In this document: positions 16,594-24,431 of the stretch, one piece after another
Layout of the letters: each line of letters opens with the position of its first letter
Numbering within the stretch: the first letter of the stretch is position 1
DNA from: CADCWK01 sp965218235
GTDB taxonomy: Bacteria > Chloroflexota > Chloroflexia > Thermomicrobiales > UBA6265
NCBI GenBank assembly: GCA_965218235.1
Contig: OZ244596.1
Span: 2,352,835-2,416,834, forward strand
DNA: 64,000 nucleotides
Direction: 5' to 3'
The notes under the pieces: generated by a model
What the model saw: only the letters and a program-made list of their open reading frames with translations
Databases searched by the model: none
What the model was told of the DNA's origin: nothing
Position numbers and translations under genes: made by a program

Positions 16594-17118
16594 CTATGAC
16601 GCCGCGGTGAGCCGATACCGGTCGCGGGTCTTCTTGGTCACGGTGATGGTCTCTTCGCCGCCGTCGGCACCGGGCTTCCGGGCGATGAAGCCGCGGCGCT
16701 GCTGCTCGGCGACCCACGGCTGCTCGAAGCCGTGCTCCGTTGCCGTCGTCTCGAAGGCGGAGGCCAGAAGCGGGCTGCCCTGTCCGGTGACGGCAATATA
16801 CAGGTCGCGGCGACCCTTTTCGGCCGGGCTGTCCGGACCGATCAGCAGCCGATCGACGACCGGCCCGCCCTTGAGGTACTCGATGATCTCCGGGAGATCA
16901 GTCTTCTTCACGCCGCCGTAGATGATGTTGTCCGGATAGATCACCATGTTCGGCCCAATGTCGCAGAGATCGATCGTGCCGCAGTTGTTGACGAGAATGT
17001 CGGTGTCGAGCTTCTGCCGGACGATCTGGAGACGCAGCAGCCCAACGACGTCCATCGCGCCCTTCTGCTGACAGTGCTGCGAGGTGCAGACCAGAACATG
17101 CCGCTTGGTCCAGTACAT
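16594..17118 (-). CDS. Thioredoxin-like [2Fe-2S] ferredoxin with C-terminal extension
   Basis: This 174-residue protein has an N-terminal domain of about 100 residues matching thioredoxin-fold [2Fe-2S] ferredoxins: HVLVCTSQHCQQKGA with C11 and C16, and LVNNCGTIDLCDIGPNMVIY with C46 and C52 as the four cluster ligands. The next stretch, YPDNIIYGGVKKTD, is typical of the family. A further tail of about 70 basic and polar residues has no recognised fold. The likely role is single-electron transfer; the partner is unknown. AAGGAG precedes the ATG. It lies 37 bases after prfB on the same strand, so co-transcription is likely. Confidence 0.85.
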   Translation of the reverse strand: MYWTKRHVLVCTSQHCQQKGAMDVVGLLRLQIVRQKLDTDILVNNCGTIDLCDIGPNMVIYPDNIIYGGVKKTDLPEIIEYLKGGPVVDRLLIGPDSPAEKGRRDLYIAVTGQGSPLLASAFETTATEHGFEQPWVAEQQRRGFIARKPGADGGEETITVTKKTRDRYRLTAAS

Positions 17119-17155
17119 CCGGGCTCCTTGGAGGGTTCAGAATCGAGGCTCGAGG

Positions 17156-18266
17156 CTAGTCGAGCGTCTCGGCTCCCATCTGCTGATGCAGGTAGGCGTT
17201 GATGAACGGGTCGATCTTGCCGTCGAGCACGGCGGCGGTGTCGCCAATCGAGACGTCCGTCCGGTGGTCCGTGACCTGAGTGTAGGGCTGGAGGACGTAC
17301 GAGCGGATCCGGTTGCCGAAACCGGCGGCGGTGTGATCGCCCTTGATCCGGGAGATCTCGTCGGCATCCTCCTGGAGCTTGCGCTCCAGCAGTCGGGCCC
17401 GGAGGATCTTGTAGGCGCTCTCCCGGTTCTGCGTCTGACTGCGCTCGTTCTGGCATGTCACGACGATCCCGGTCGGCAGGTGCGTGATCCGGATCGCCGA
17501 CTCGGTCTTGTTGACGTGCTGACCGCCGGCCCCGGACGCTCGGTAAGTGTCGACCCGGACGTCCTCTGGCCGGATCTCGATCGTGTGATCGCTCTCCGTC
17601 CCCTGCGGTATGACCTCGACCAAGGCGAAAGCGGTGTGGCGCCGGTGAGCCGAGTCGAAGGGCGAAAGCCGGACGAGCCGGTGCGAGCCCGCCTCCGACT
17701 TCGCCAGGCCGTAGGCGTTGGCCCCGGTAAGCTCGATCGTGGCGTTCTTGATGCCGGCCTCCTCGCCGTCGGTCTCGTCGAGGATCTGGCCCTTGAAGCC
17801 GCGCCGGTCGCTCCATTTCAGGTACATGCGGACGAGCATCGACGCCCAGTCCTGGGCGTCGACGCCACCCTCGCCGGAGTGGACGATCATCAGCGCATCC
17901 GAGGCGTCGTACGGACCGGTCAGGGAGAGCTCGAGCTCCAGCTCGTCGATTCGCTCGGACAGTTCCCGCGTCTCCACGGCGATCTGGGCGGTCATCTCGG
18001 CGTCGCCTTCGGCGAGTTCGACCAGTTCGCCGAGGTCGCTTGCCGACTGCTCGACCGACTGCCAGCGCCCGACGCGCTGCTTGATCTCACCGAGCCGGCG
18101 CATCATCGCCTGGGCGCCGGCCGGGTCGTTCCAGATCTCCGGGTCGCCGCTTTGGCGCTCGAGGTCGGTTATCTCGCGCTCATAGCCAGGCAGGTCAAAG
18201 TCGCACCTTGATACGATCCAGCCGGTGGCGTATGGAATCGAGCCGGTTGATGGTGTCTGCGGACAC
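17156..18266 (-). CDS. prfB: Peptide chain release factor 2, with programmed +1 frameshift
   Basis: This factor recognises UGA and UAA stop codons. The main frame holds RASGAGGQHVNKTESA (GGQ peptidyl-hydrolysis motif) and LSPFDSAHRR (SPF stop-recognition motif of RF2). The true N-terminus is in another frame. GTG at 18266 (AGGAG six bases upstream) opens 23 codons, MSADTINRLDSIRHRLDRIK then VRL, ending at CTT-TGA (18198-18200, 18195-18197). Slipping one base at CTTTGAC continues as L-DLPGYEREITDLER into the main frame at GAC 18196. AAGGTG three bases before CTT resembles the internal Shine-Dalgarno stimulator. The total is 369 residues, normal for RF2. TATAAT at 18349-18354 (minus) is a likely -10. 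Confidence 0.95.
18194..18206 (-). promoter_or_regulatory. prfB programmed +1 ribosomal frameshift signal
   Basis: The minus strand reads AAGGTG-CGA-CTT-TGA-C, with the last bases at 18194. CTTTGAC is the conserved prfB slip site with an in-frame UGA. The SD-like AAGGTG sits three bases upstream of CTT, the known stimulatory spacing. Scarce RF2 would favour the shift, giving autoregulation. Confidence 0.92.
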
Positions 18267-18348
18267 AGGCTGCTCCTGAGAATGCGAAGAGTCACGAACG
18301 TCAACGGGAACGGGTGTGACGACCGCTCATGCCAACTGTCTGCGCGGA

Positions 18349-18354
18349 ATTATA
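18349..18354 (-). promoter_or_regulatory. -10 candidate for prfB
   Basis: A perfect TATAAT on the minus strand, 83 bases upstream of the prfB GTG. No matching -35 was seen at 17 bases. Confidence 0.4.
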
Positions 18355-18433
18355 GGCTGTCGCGTCCACCGCGCCGGCGCTGATCCTGACGTCACGAGCC
18401 GACCGGGCGGGCGGCACGCAGTGGACCGGGCGC

Positions 18434-18442
18434 TGGTATGCT
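18434..18442 (+). promoter_or_regulatory. Extended -10 candidate for the MFS gene
   Basis: TGGTATGCT lies 75 bases upstream of the GTG at 18517. Confidence 0.4.
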
Positions 18443-18516
18443 TCCGGACTGAATGAGAATCGGTCAGTAACAGGTGGTCCGTCGGGCGATATCCCTGCCG
18501 GGTCGAGGGCGAGACC

Positions 18517-19764
18517 GTGGATCGAGGTCGACTTCTCCTGCTCTACGGCCCACTTCTGACGCTGATGCTGGGCCACTTCACCAACGACCTGCTCGGCGGC
18601 GTACTCCCAATTCTGGTCCCGCGGGCCAAGGACGCCTTCTCGCTCTCCAATGCCGAGGTCGGCTTGATCGTGCTGGCCTACACCGGTGCCGCATCGCTGT
18701 CGCAGCCACTGTTCGGCTACATCTGCGACCGATTCCCCCGCCGCTGGTTCGCCCCGGTGGCGCTGGTCTGGGGTGGGACGTTCGCCGCCGGCTGGGCGCT
18801 GGCGCCGACGTACCAGACGCTGCTCGTCCTGGCGTTTCTGGCCGGGATCGGCTCCGGCGCCTACCACCCGTTCGGGGCGACCAACGCGGCCGCTGTCACG
18901 CCGGGTGCCCGACGAACGACGGCGCTGTCGGTCTACACCTTCGGCGGCTCGTTCGGCTTCGCCCTCGGGCCGGTTGTGGCGGCTCTGCTCTTTGCCATCG
19001 GCGGCGACCGGGGACTTCTCTTCCTGATCGTTCCGGCCTCGATCGTCGCCGTCCTGATCTACCGGCAGATGAGCCGGGTCAACGACGCTCAGCGAACGGT
19101 CGCGATGGCGGCCGGTACCCTTGATCAGAACGGGGCGTCGCCGCCGTGGGGTCTGCTGGCCCGCGTCATCTCGATCGTCATGCTCCGGTCGTGGCTGGTC
19201 CTGTCGGTGTTCCAGTTCCTGCCGACCTGGTTTCACGACCTGGGTTACTCCGCGACCTTCTACGCATCGCTGACCACCGCGACGATCCTGTCCGGCGCGA
19301 TCGGAACCCTGATCGGTGGGCTGTTCGTGGATCGGATCGGGGCTCGCCGCCTGTTGGTCGGCAGCTTCTCGCTCCTCGTCATTCCGCTGCTCCTGCTGAC
19401 CCAGTTCCCCGGACCGCAGGCCTTTCTCTTCGCGATGGCATTCGGTTTCCTTGGCGACGCTGGGCTCGCTGTCCCGCTGGCCGCGGCGCAGCGGCTGCTG
19501 CCGGGCCGGGCCGGCGTAGCGTCGGGGCTGATCCTCGGGCTCGGTTTCATCACCGGTGGAATCGGCGTTCCGGTCACTGGGTTGATCGCCGATCAGGTCG
19601 GCATTCCGAACGCCCTGCTGATCGTCGCTCCGCTGACCCTGATCGGCTCCGCGATCGCCCTGACGCTCCCCGGCCGGATCCTCGTTCACAGCGACCCGGC
19701 CCAGCGGATGGACGTGGTCGAGGCGTCCGGCGCGCTGATCGAGACCGGTGGGGCGGCGCGATGA
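18517..19764 (+). CDS. MFS transporter, fosmidomycin-resistance (Fsr)-like
   Basis: This 415-residue protein has about twelve membrane helices in two bundles. The N-terminus LGHFTNDLLGGVLPILVP and the helix-4 region GSGAYHPFGATNAAA are typical of the Fsr-like drug exporter group, with FGYICDRFPRR as the motif-A-like loop between helices 2 and 3. It probably exports small molecules with proton motive force; the natural substrate is unknown. The GTG start has GAGGGCGAG upstream. It is divergent from prfB and followed by two small genes on the same strand. Confidence 0.83.
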   Translation: MDRGRLLLLYGPLLTLMLGHFTNDLLGGVLPILVPRAKDAFSLSNAEVGLIVLAYTGAASLSQPLFGYICDRFPRRWFAPVALVWGGTFAAGWALAPTYQTLLVLAFLAGIGSGAYHPFGATNAAAVTPGARRTTALSVYTFGGSFGFALGPVVAALLFAIGGDRGLLFLIVPASIVAVLIYRQMSRVNDAQRTVAMAAGTLDQNGASPPWGLLARVISIVMLRSWLVLSVFQFLPTWFHDLGYSATFYASLTTATILSGAIGTLIGGLFVDRIGARRLLVGSFSLLVIPLLLLTQFPGPQAFLFAMAFGFLGDAGLAVPLAAAQRLLPGRAGVASGLILGLGFITGGIGVPVTGLIADQVGIPNALLIVAPLTLIGSAIALTLPGRILVHSDPAQRMDVVEASGALIETGGAAR

Positions 19765-19793
19765 ACCGTGGCTGAGACCTGGAGGGAACCGAA

Positions 19794-20117
19794 ATGCGCT
19801 TCGGTCGGGTGATCGGGACCGTCTCCATCCCCGATTGCGAATCGGCGCCGGCAGCGGATGGCCTGCTTCGACTCGTGGTCGTTCTGGACGATGGTGGGCG
19901 GGTCGAGACGGTCCGGTCCGAGCTGGTGCCGATCCTTGAGCCTCCGTCTGGAACGATCGGTCTTGGCTGGCAGGCCGATCAGTACACGCAGGAGACGATC
20001 GGGAATGAGCTCGCGCTCGCCGGGTGGGAGCCCATCGGTCTCGCGCCGGACGAGGACGCCGATGCCGGTGCGACGATGGCATTGTCGTCTCCGACGTATA
20101 TCGTTCGTCAGGTCTGA
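19794..20117 (+). CDS. Small hypothetical protein
   Basis: I do not recognise this 107-residue soluble protein. It opens MRFGRVIGTVSIPDCESAPA and continues with LLRLVVVLDDGGRVE, a beta-rich pattern, and has an acidic stretch (APDEDADAG) before the end. A strong ribosome site GGAGGGAACCGAA precedes the ATG. It starts 30 bases after the MFS exporter and precedes a PepSY-like gene, so it may be in the same transcript. There is no signal peptide or membrane helix. Confidence 0.62.
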   Translation: MRFGRVIGTVSIPDCESAPAADGLLRLVVVLDDGGRVETVRSELVPILEPPSGTIGLGWQADQYTQETIGNELALAGWEPIGLAPDEDADAGATMALSSPTYIVRQV

Positions 20118-20186
20118 GCGCGACGGCGAGGCAACACCACGCTGTTGGGATCAGTCCGACGGTGACCCGGACAAGAGGAGGTCGCA

Positions 20187-21020
20187 TTGCGGAGCTGGAG
20201 ATTCGGACTGGCAGTCCTGATCCTGCTGGCCATGCTCGGAATTGGCGCCGCCAATCTCGTCCGGGTCGCTCGATCGTCCGAGGATGCGATCCCGCCAACG
20301 ACCTCCGCTGCCGTCCGTCAGTCCGACGGGCCGCTGACGATGGAAGCCGCCTACGTCACCGCGCTCGCCGACGCCCGGACGTGGAGTCCGGCCGCGACGC
20401 TCACATTCGCGAGTCTCCAGGCCGACTGGCCGCTCGATCCGCGGGAGCCGGGTCCGGCTGAGCTGCCGCCCGGCGGATGGGTCCGCTTCGTCTTCCTCGA
20501 CGATGCCGGCTCCGTGGGGACGTTGCGCTCGATCGTGATCGAGCGCTATTCCGGCGAGATCGTCACGGTCGAGACGCAGCGGTGGGAAATGTCGAGCTCT
20601 GGATCAGGCTCGCTGCCGGTCGCCCGGACCAGTATCACGTCCGGGCAAGCGGTGGAGATCGCCGAGGGGGCCTATGGTCAGGCGTTCCGGTTGGAGTGCC
20701 CGATCGCCCGTCACGAGACCGACGTCACGCTGATCTCCGCTTCGGCCATCGCCACCCCCGACCCCCATTCGGCCGCGACGCCGACCGCCCCATCGGGCAC
20801 GCCCCTCATTGCATCGGGAACGCCGGTCGCCGTTCCGGCGGCGATCGCTGTCTCTCCGAGCGCACCGCCGGCGGCCCCGTCCGGGGCGTACTGGCTCGTC
20901 ACCTACCGTGACGGCGCCCAGCCCGGAATCAACACCATCGAGATGGAGATCGACGCGACGACGGGCGCGACTCGCTCGATCAGGGATCGGAGCCAGGGTT
21001 GTTCGGACCTCGGCGGGTAG
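20187..21020 (+). CDS. Membrane-anchored protein with two PepSY-like repeats
   Basis: This 277-residue protein has an N-terminal signal anchor (about 5-28). Two extracytoplasmic segments resemble PepSY units: GWVRFVFLDDAGSVGTLRS followed by IVIERYSGEIVTVE, and AYWLVTYRDGAQPGINTIEM followed by EIDATTGATRSI. A Pro/Ala/Ser/Thr linker lies between them. PepSY domains often bind or inhibit extracellular peptidases; no target is visible here. It starts with TTG, supported by the strong AGAGGAGG site. It converges on parB, whose stop is 11 bases away. Confidence 0.66.
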   Translation: MRSWRFGLAVLILLAMLGIGAANLVRVARSSEDAIPPTTSAAVRQSDGPLTMEAAYVTALADARTWSPAATLTFASLQADWPLDPREPGPAELPPGGWVRFVFLDDAGSVGTLRSIVIERYSGEIVTVETQRWEMSSSGSGSLPVARTSITSGQAVEIAEGAYGQAFRLECPIARHETDVTLISASAIATPDPHSAATPTAPSGTPLIASGTPVAVPAAIAVSPSAPPAAPSGAYWLVTYRDGAQPGINTIEMEIDATTGATRSIRDRSQGCSDLGG

Positions 21021-21030
21021 CGGCCGAACA

Positions 21031-21969
21031 TTACCAGACATCCTCGCCGACCAGACGGTCGTAGAGACTATCGAGCTCCTCCGACGACGAGTAGTGGATC
21101 GTCATCGCGCCGCCGCCCCGAGCGGCACGTCGGAAAGTAACTCGAGCGCCGAGCGCGCCGCGGAAGCGATCCTCGACCCGGATCTCGTCGGTATCGCGCT
21201 CGGCCGGCGCCGACTCCACCTGCGGTCCCTCGGCCAGCCAGCGCCGGACGAGCGCCTCGGTCTGGCGGACCGTCATGTCGCGATCGATGACGATGCCGAG
21301 CGCGGCGACCTGATCCAGCGCGTTGACCAGCCCGAGCAGTGCTCGGGCGTGGCCCTCGGTGATGGTGCCCTCGCCGAGTGCCTCCTGGATTTGCTCGGGA
21401 GCGCCGAGCAGCCTCAGCGTATTCGTGACGCTGACTCGGGAGCGGCCGACCCGCTCGGCGACCGTCGCCTGCGTCAGACCGAACTCGTCGATGAGCTGCC
21501 GGTAGGCGAGCGCTTCTTCCAGTGGCGAGAGGTCGGCCCGGACCAGGTTCTCGACCAGCGCCAGCTCCAGCATCTCCTGCGGCGCCGCATCCTTGACGAC
21601 GACCGGGACCTGCTCCAGGCCGGCCCGCTGCGAGGCCCGCCAGCGCCGCTCCCCGGCGATCAGCGTGTAGGTGTCGGGCTGCTGGCCGCGCGTTACGATC
21701 AGCGGCTGGACGACACCGTGCTCGCGGATCGACTGCGCGAGTTCGAGCAGCTGACGCTCGTTCATCCGCGTCCGGGGCTGGTACGGGTTCGGCCGGATCG
21801 CGTCGATCGCCACGCTGGTCAACGACGGTAGCGACTGTCCGGACGACTGCCCATCCCCATCCGGTCCGGTTGGGATCAACGCGGCCATTCCACGCCCGAG
21901 TCCGCCGCGACGGTTGGCATTCGAACGGGCCGGGGTGGGCGATGGTCCGTCGCTGCGGTTTGCGCTCAT
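21031..21969 (-). CDS. parB: Chromosome partitioning protein ParB
   Basis: This 312-residue protein starts with the ParB N-terminal motif GGLGRGMAALIP, thought to contact ParA. It then has the CTP-binding ParB/Srx domain (PNPYQPRTRM, REHGVVQPLIV, AGERRWRAS, ENLVRADLSPLEEALAY), an HTH segment (LTQATVAERVGRSRVSVTNT) and a C-terminal dimerisation region. It loads at parS centromere sites and spreads as a CTP-dependent clamp. The ATG at 21969 is preferred over the longer open frame to 22143. No parA is adjacent and no parS-like palindrome was noticed. A possible extended -10 is at 22068-22076. Confidence 0.93.
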   Translation of the reverse strand: MSANRSDGPSPTPARSNANRRGGLGRGMAALIPTGPDGDGQSSGQSLPSLTSVAIDAIRPNPYQPRTRMNERQLLELAQSIREHGVVQPLIVTRGQQPDTYTLIAGERRWRASQRAGLEQVPVVVKDAAPQEMLELALVENLVRADLSPLEEALAYRQLIDEFGLTQATVAERVGRSRVSVTNTLRLLGAPEQIQEALGEGTITEGHARALLGLVNALDQVAALGIVIDRDMTVRQTEALVRRWLAEGPQVESAPAERDTDEIRVEDRFRGALGARVTFRRAARGGGAMTIHYSSSEELDSLYDRLVGEDVW

Positions 21970-22067
21970 GGCGGTTCGACTCCATCGTTGGAAGGGACTC
22001 GGACGCGCTGACCGACGCTTCCGGAACGGCGCTCCTGCTGGGTGGTGGTCTTGCTCTGGCCAGCCTG

Positions 22068-22076
22068 AGTCTACCA
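22068..22076 (-). promoter_or_regulatory. Extended -10 candidate for parB
   Basis: The minus strand reads TGGTAGACT, 99 bases upstream of the ATG at 21969. Confidence 0.42.
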
Positions 22077-22265
22077 GTTCGCCGAACCAGGACCGTCGCT
22101 CGACGCGACTGGGGGGCGATAAGGAGCCGAGCCTGGCGGCCACCCGTTCGTTCGGTCTCGACGCGGCTGAATACGGCTCACCTCCGGAGGATCGCTGCCG
22201 CTACAATCCCCTCCGCTGACCTCATCCATCGCTTCGACCTCTCGACGTTGCCTCCGGGGACCACC

Positions 22266-23936
22266 ATGCATCTGATCGAGATTCGCGAGCTGGAAGGGCC
22301 CAATCCTTACCTGAACGTCCCCGCCATCAAGGTCGAGTACGACCTTGAACAGACAATCCCGTCGTCCGCCTGGGCCGAGCGGCTCACGAACCTGCTTCAT
22401 CTCGTTCTCCCCGGCTCGGCAGTTGAACCGGGCGCCAACGACCGGCGCTCGATCGTCGCGCGGTGCCAGGTCTCGGCCGTGCGCGCCGTCGTGGCGTCCC
22501 TGGGACTTCCGCCCGTCAAGATCGCTGTCGAGCCCGGGGACATCGAGACCCGGATCGTGATCGCCTTCGGCTGGCAGCGTCGCCGGGTTGCGCTGGCGAT
22601 CGCCGATCTGGCGGTCGAGGTCACGAAGCAGGCACTCGGTGACCAACTGCTGGACGAGGACCGGGTCAACGCGCTCTTCGGGGCCATCGCTGTGGCCCAG
22701 CGGATGGCGGCTGATGCCGAAGACGTACCGGAGCTGATTCACGTTGGCGACGGATCGCCGCGGCTGGTCTCGATCACCGGGACCAACGGCAAGACCACGA
22801 CCACCCGTCTGGTCGCCCACCTCCTGAGCCAGGCCGGGCGCTCGGTCGGCTGGAGCTCGACGAGCGGCGTCTACGTCCACGGCGAGGAGATCGAGTCTGG
22901 CGACTGGTCCGGCCCGGCTGGCGCCCGGCGGTTGATCGGTCGCGATGGCCTCGACTGGGCCATCCTGGAGACCGCCCGGGGGGGCATTCTGCGGCGCGGG
23001 CTGGCCTACGACCGGGCCCACGTCTCGGCGATGACGAACATCAGTGCCGACCACCTCGGCGACTACGGCATCCTGACCACCCGGTCACTTGCTCGTGTCA
23101 AGGGGACCGTCCTGCGGGCGACGAAGCCCGACGGTTGGGCGGTGGTCAACGCCGATGACCCGCTCGTCTTCGAGCAGCGGTTCGACGTCGAGGCGAAGAT
23201 CTGCTATCTGACCCAGCGACCACTCACGCCAGAACTCACGGACCATCTCCGATCCGGTGGCCGGGTGGTCGCGGTCGAGAGCGGCCAGATCGTCGAGCGG
23301 GTTGGTTCACGGACGACAACGGTCATCGCCGTCGCCGACGTCCCGCTCACCTTCGGCGGGGTTGCCCGACACATGGTCGAGAACGTCCTCTGCGCCGTCG
23401 GCGTCGCGCTTGGCTGCGGCTTGGGCATTGACGAGATCGCCGCCGGGCTTCGTTCGTTCAGTAGTAGCCCCGACCTCAATCCCGGCCGCCTCAACGTCTA
23501 CTCCATCCGGGGCGCGACGTACCTCGCGGACTACGCTCACAACGAAGCAGGACTGACCGAGCTGATCCATCTCGCCCAAAGCCTCGTCCGGGACGACGGC
23601 CGGCTTTGGCTGATCGTCGGGACGGCCGGCGACCGGCCGGACGCGACGTTCCAGGCGATCGGCCGCCTGGCCGCGCAGGCGTCATCGCTCGTCATTCCCC
23701 GTGACACGCCGAACTACCTGCGCGGCCGGGCACCGGGCGACACGACGGCGCTCATGGACGACGGCGTCAGGGCCGCCGGTGGAACGGCCGTCGCTCTGGA
23801 GCCGGACGAGCTCAGCGCGATCGATCGGTCGCTGACGGAACTGCGACCGGGCGACGTCGTGGCGATCATGGCGTCGGACGACCCGAAAGCGGTCGCGGAT
23901 CGTCTTGCCGCTCTCAGCGAGAGACCAATGACGTAG
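22266..23936 (+). CDS. CphA-like Mur ligase protein lacking the ATP-grasp domain
   Basis: This 556-residue protein is built like cyanophycin synthetase with its middle removed. The first ~155 residues resemble the CphA N domain (ELEGPNPYLNVPAIKVEYDL against ALRGPNVWARMPVIHQIVDL of the neighbouring CphA; also RRRVALAIADLAVEVTKQAL). A complete Mur ligase-type domain follows directly: ITGTNGKTTTTRL (P-loop), ETARGGILRRGLAYDRA and DYAHNEAGLTELIHLA. The ATP-grasp domain that adds Asp in CphA is absent, as is the N-domain HxxEH motif. It may ligate Arg or a related amino acid to a polymer end. The ATG at 22266 is preferred; TACAAT at 22202-22207 is a likely -10. It converges with cphBA. Confidence 0.8.
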   Translation: MHLIEIRELEGPNPYLNVPAIKVEYDLEQTIPSSAWAERLTNLLHLVLPGSAVEPGANDRRSIVARCQVSAVRAVVASLGLPPVKIAVEPGDIETRIVIAFGWQRRRVALAIADLAVEVTKQALGDQLLDEDRVNALFGAIAVAQRMAADAEDVPELIHVGDGSPRLVSITGTNGKTTTTRLVAHLLSQAGRSVGWSSTSGVYVHGEEIESGDWSGPAGARRLIGRDGLDWAILETARGGILRRGLAYDRAHVSAMTNISADHLGDYGILTTRSLARVKGTVLRATKPDGWAVVNADDPLVFEQRFDVEAKICYLTQRPLTPELTDHLRSGGRVVAVESGQIVERVGSRTTTVIAVADVPLTFGGVARHMVENVLCAVGVALGCGLGIDEIAAGLRSFSSSPDLNPGRLNVYSIRGATYLADYAHNEAGLTELIHLAQSLVRDDGRLWLIVGTAGDRPDATFQAIGRLAAQASSLVIPRDTPNYLRGRAPGDTTALMDDGVRAAGGTAVALEPDELSAIDRSLTELRPGDVVAIMASDDPKAVADRLAALSERPMT

Positions 23937-24431
23937 GGCCTATGTCAGAACCGCTCATCGACGGGCGATCGGTCGGTCGGGCGCCGGCCCGAAAAGGACC
24001 GGCTCAACGACCGGGACGTTCGTGTTGGCTGCCGGAGGCAACCCGGCACCCACGCGGTGGCCGTGCTCTCCGGGCCGTTCTAAGGTCATGTCGTTCAGCC
24101 GGTCCCTTTATGGCCGGGAACGGTTCTGAAACTTGCTCTTGACTGGTCAGCGCAAGCGAGGCCGAGTGGGGTCCAACCGCGACGACCCGGCGCCGTCGTG
24201 TCAGGACATGGCTCTCGCGTCGCTGCGCTGGGCCCGTTCGCTTCGTTGCCACGCCGCACGCTTCGCCGCGGTTGCCATCGCTCGCAGCGGTGTCGATGTT
24301 TGGTATCGTTGGGTTCAAGTTGACGTAACGGTCACAGAGCCCGTTTCGCCAGAGGGCGAAGGCCATTGCGACCGCGTGGCTTGCAAACGTCGCCCCTACG
24401 AATCGGGCGTCGCCCTGACCGGACGATCTCT
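23937..24431. other. Convergent intergenic region between the CphA-like gene and cphA
   Basis: This is a 495-base stretch without a supported gene. A short inverted repeat TTCGCC-AGAG-GGCGAA occurs at 24345-24360, and an orphan TGGTATCGT at 24301-24309 resembles the extended -10 of other genes here. A 120-codon minus-strand frame (24004-24366) has no ribosome site and no recognisable content. The region may be a degenerate or interspersed repeat. Confidence 0.45.

Noticed and set aside
18267..18304. 5' extension of prfB in the main frame to 18304
   Set aside because: The residues encoded there do not match RF2, while the other frame from GTG 18266 through the CTTTGAC slip site does.
21970..22143. 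5' extension of parB
   Set aside because: Residues there do not match ParB and would overlap the parB promoter-like element at 22068.
24004..24366. 120-codon minus-strand open frame between the CphA-like gene and cphA
   Set aside because: No ribosome site or family similarity, and composition typical of a spurious frame in GC-rich DNA.
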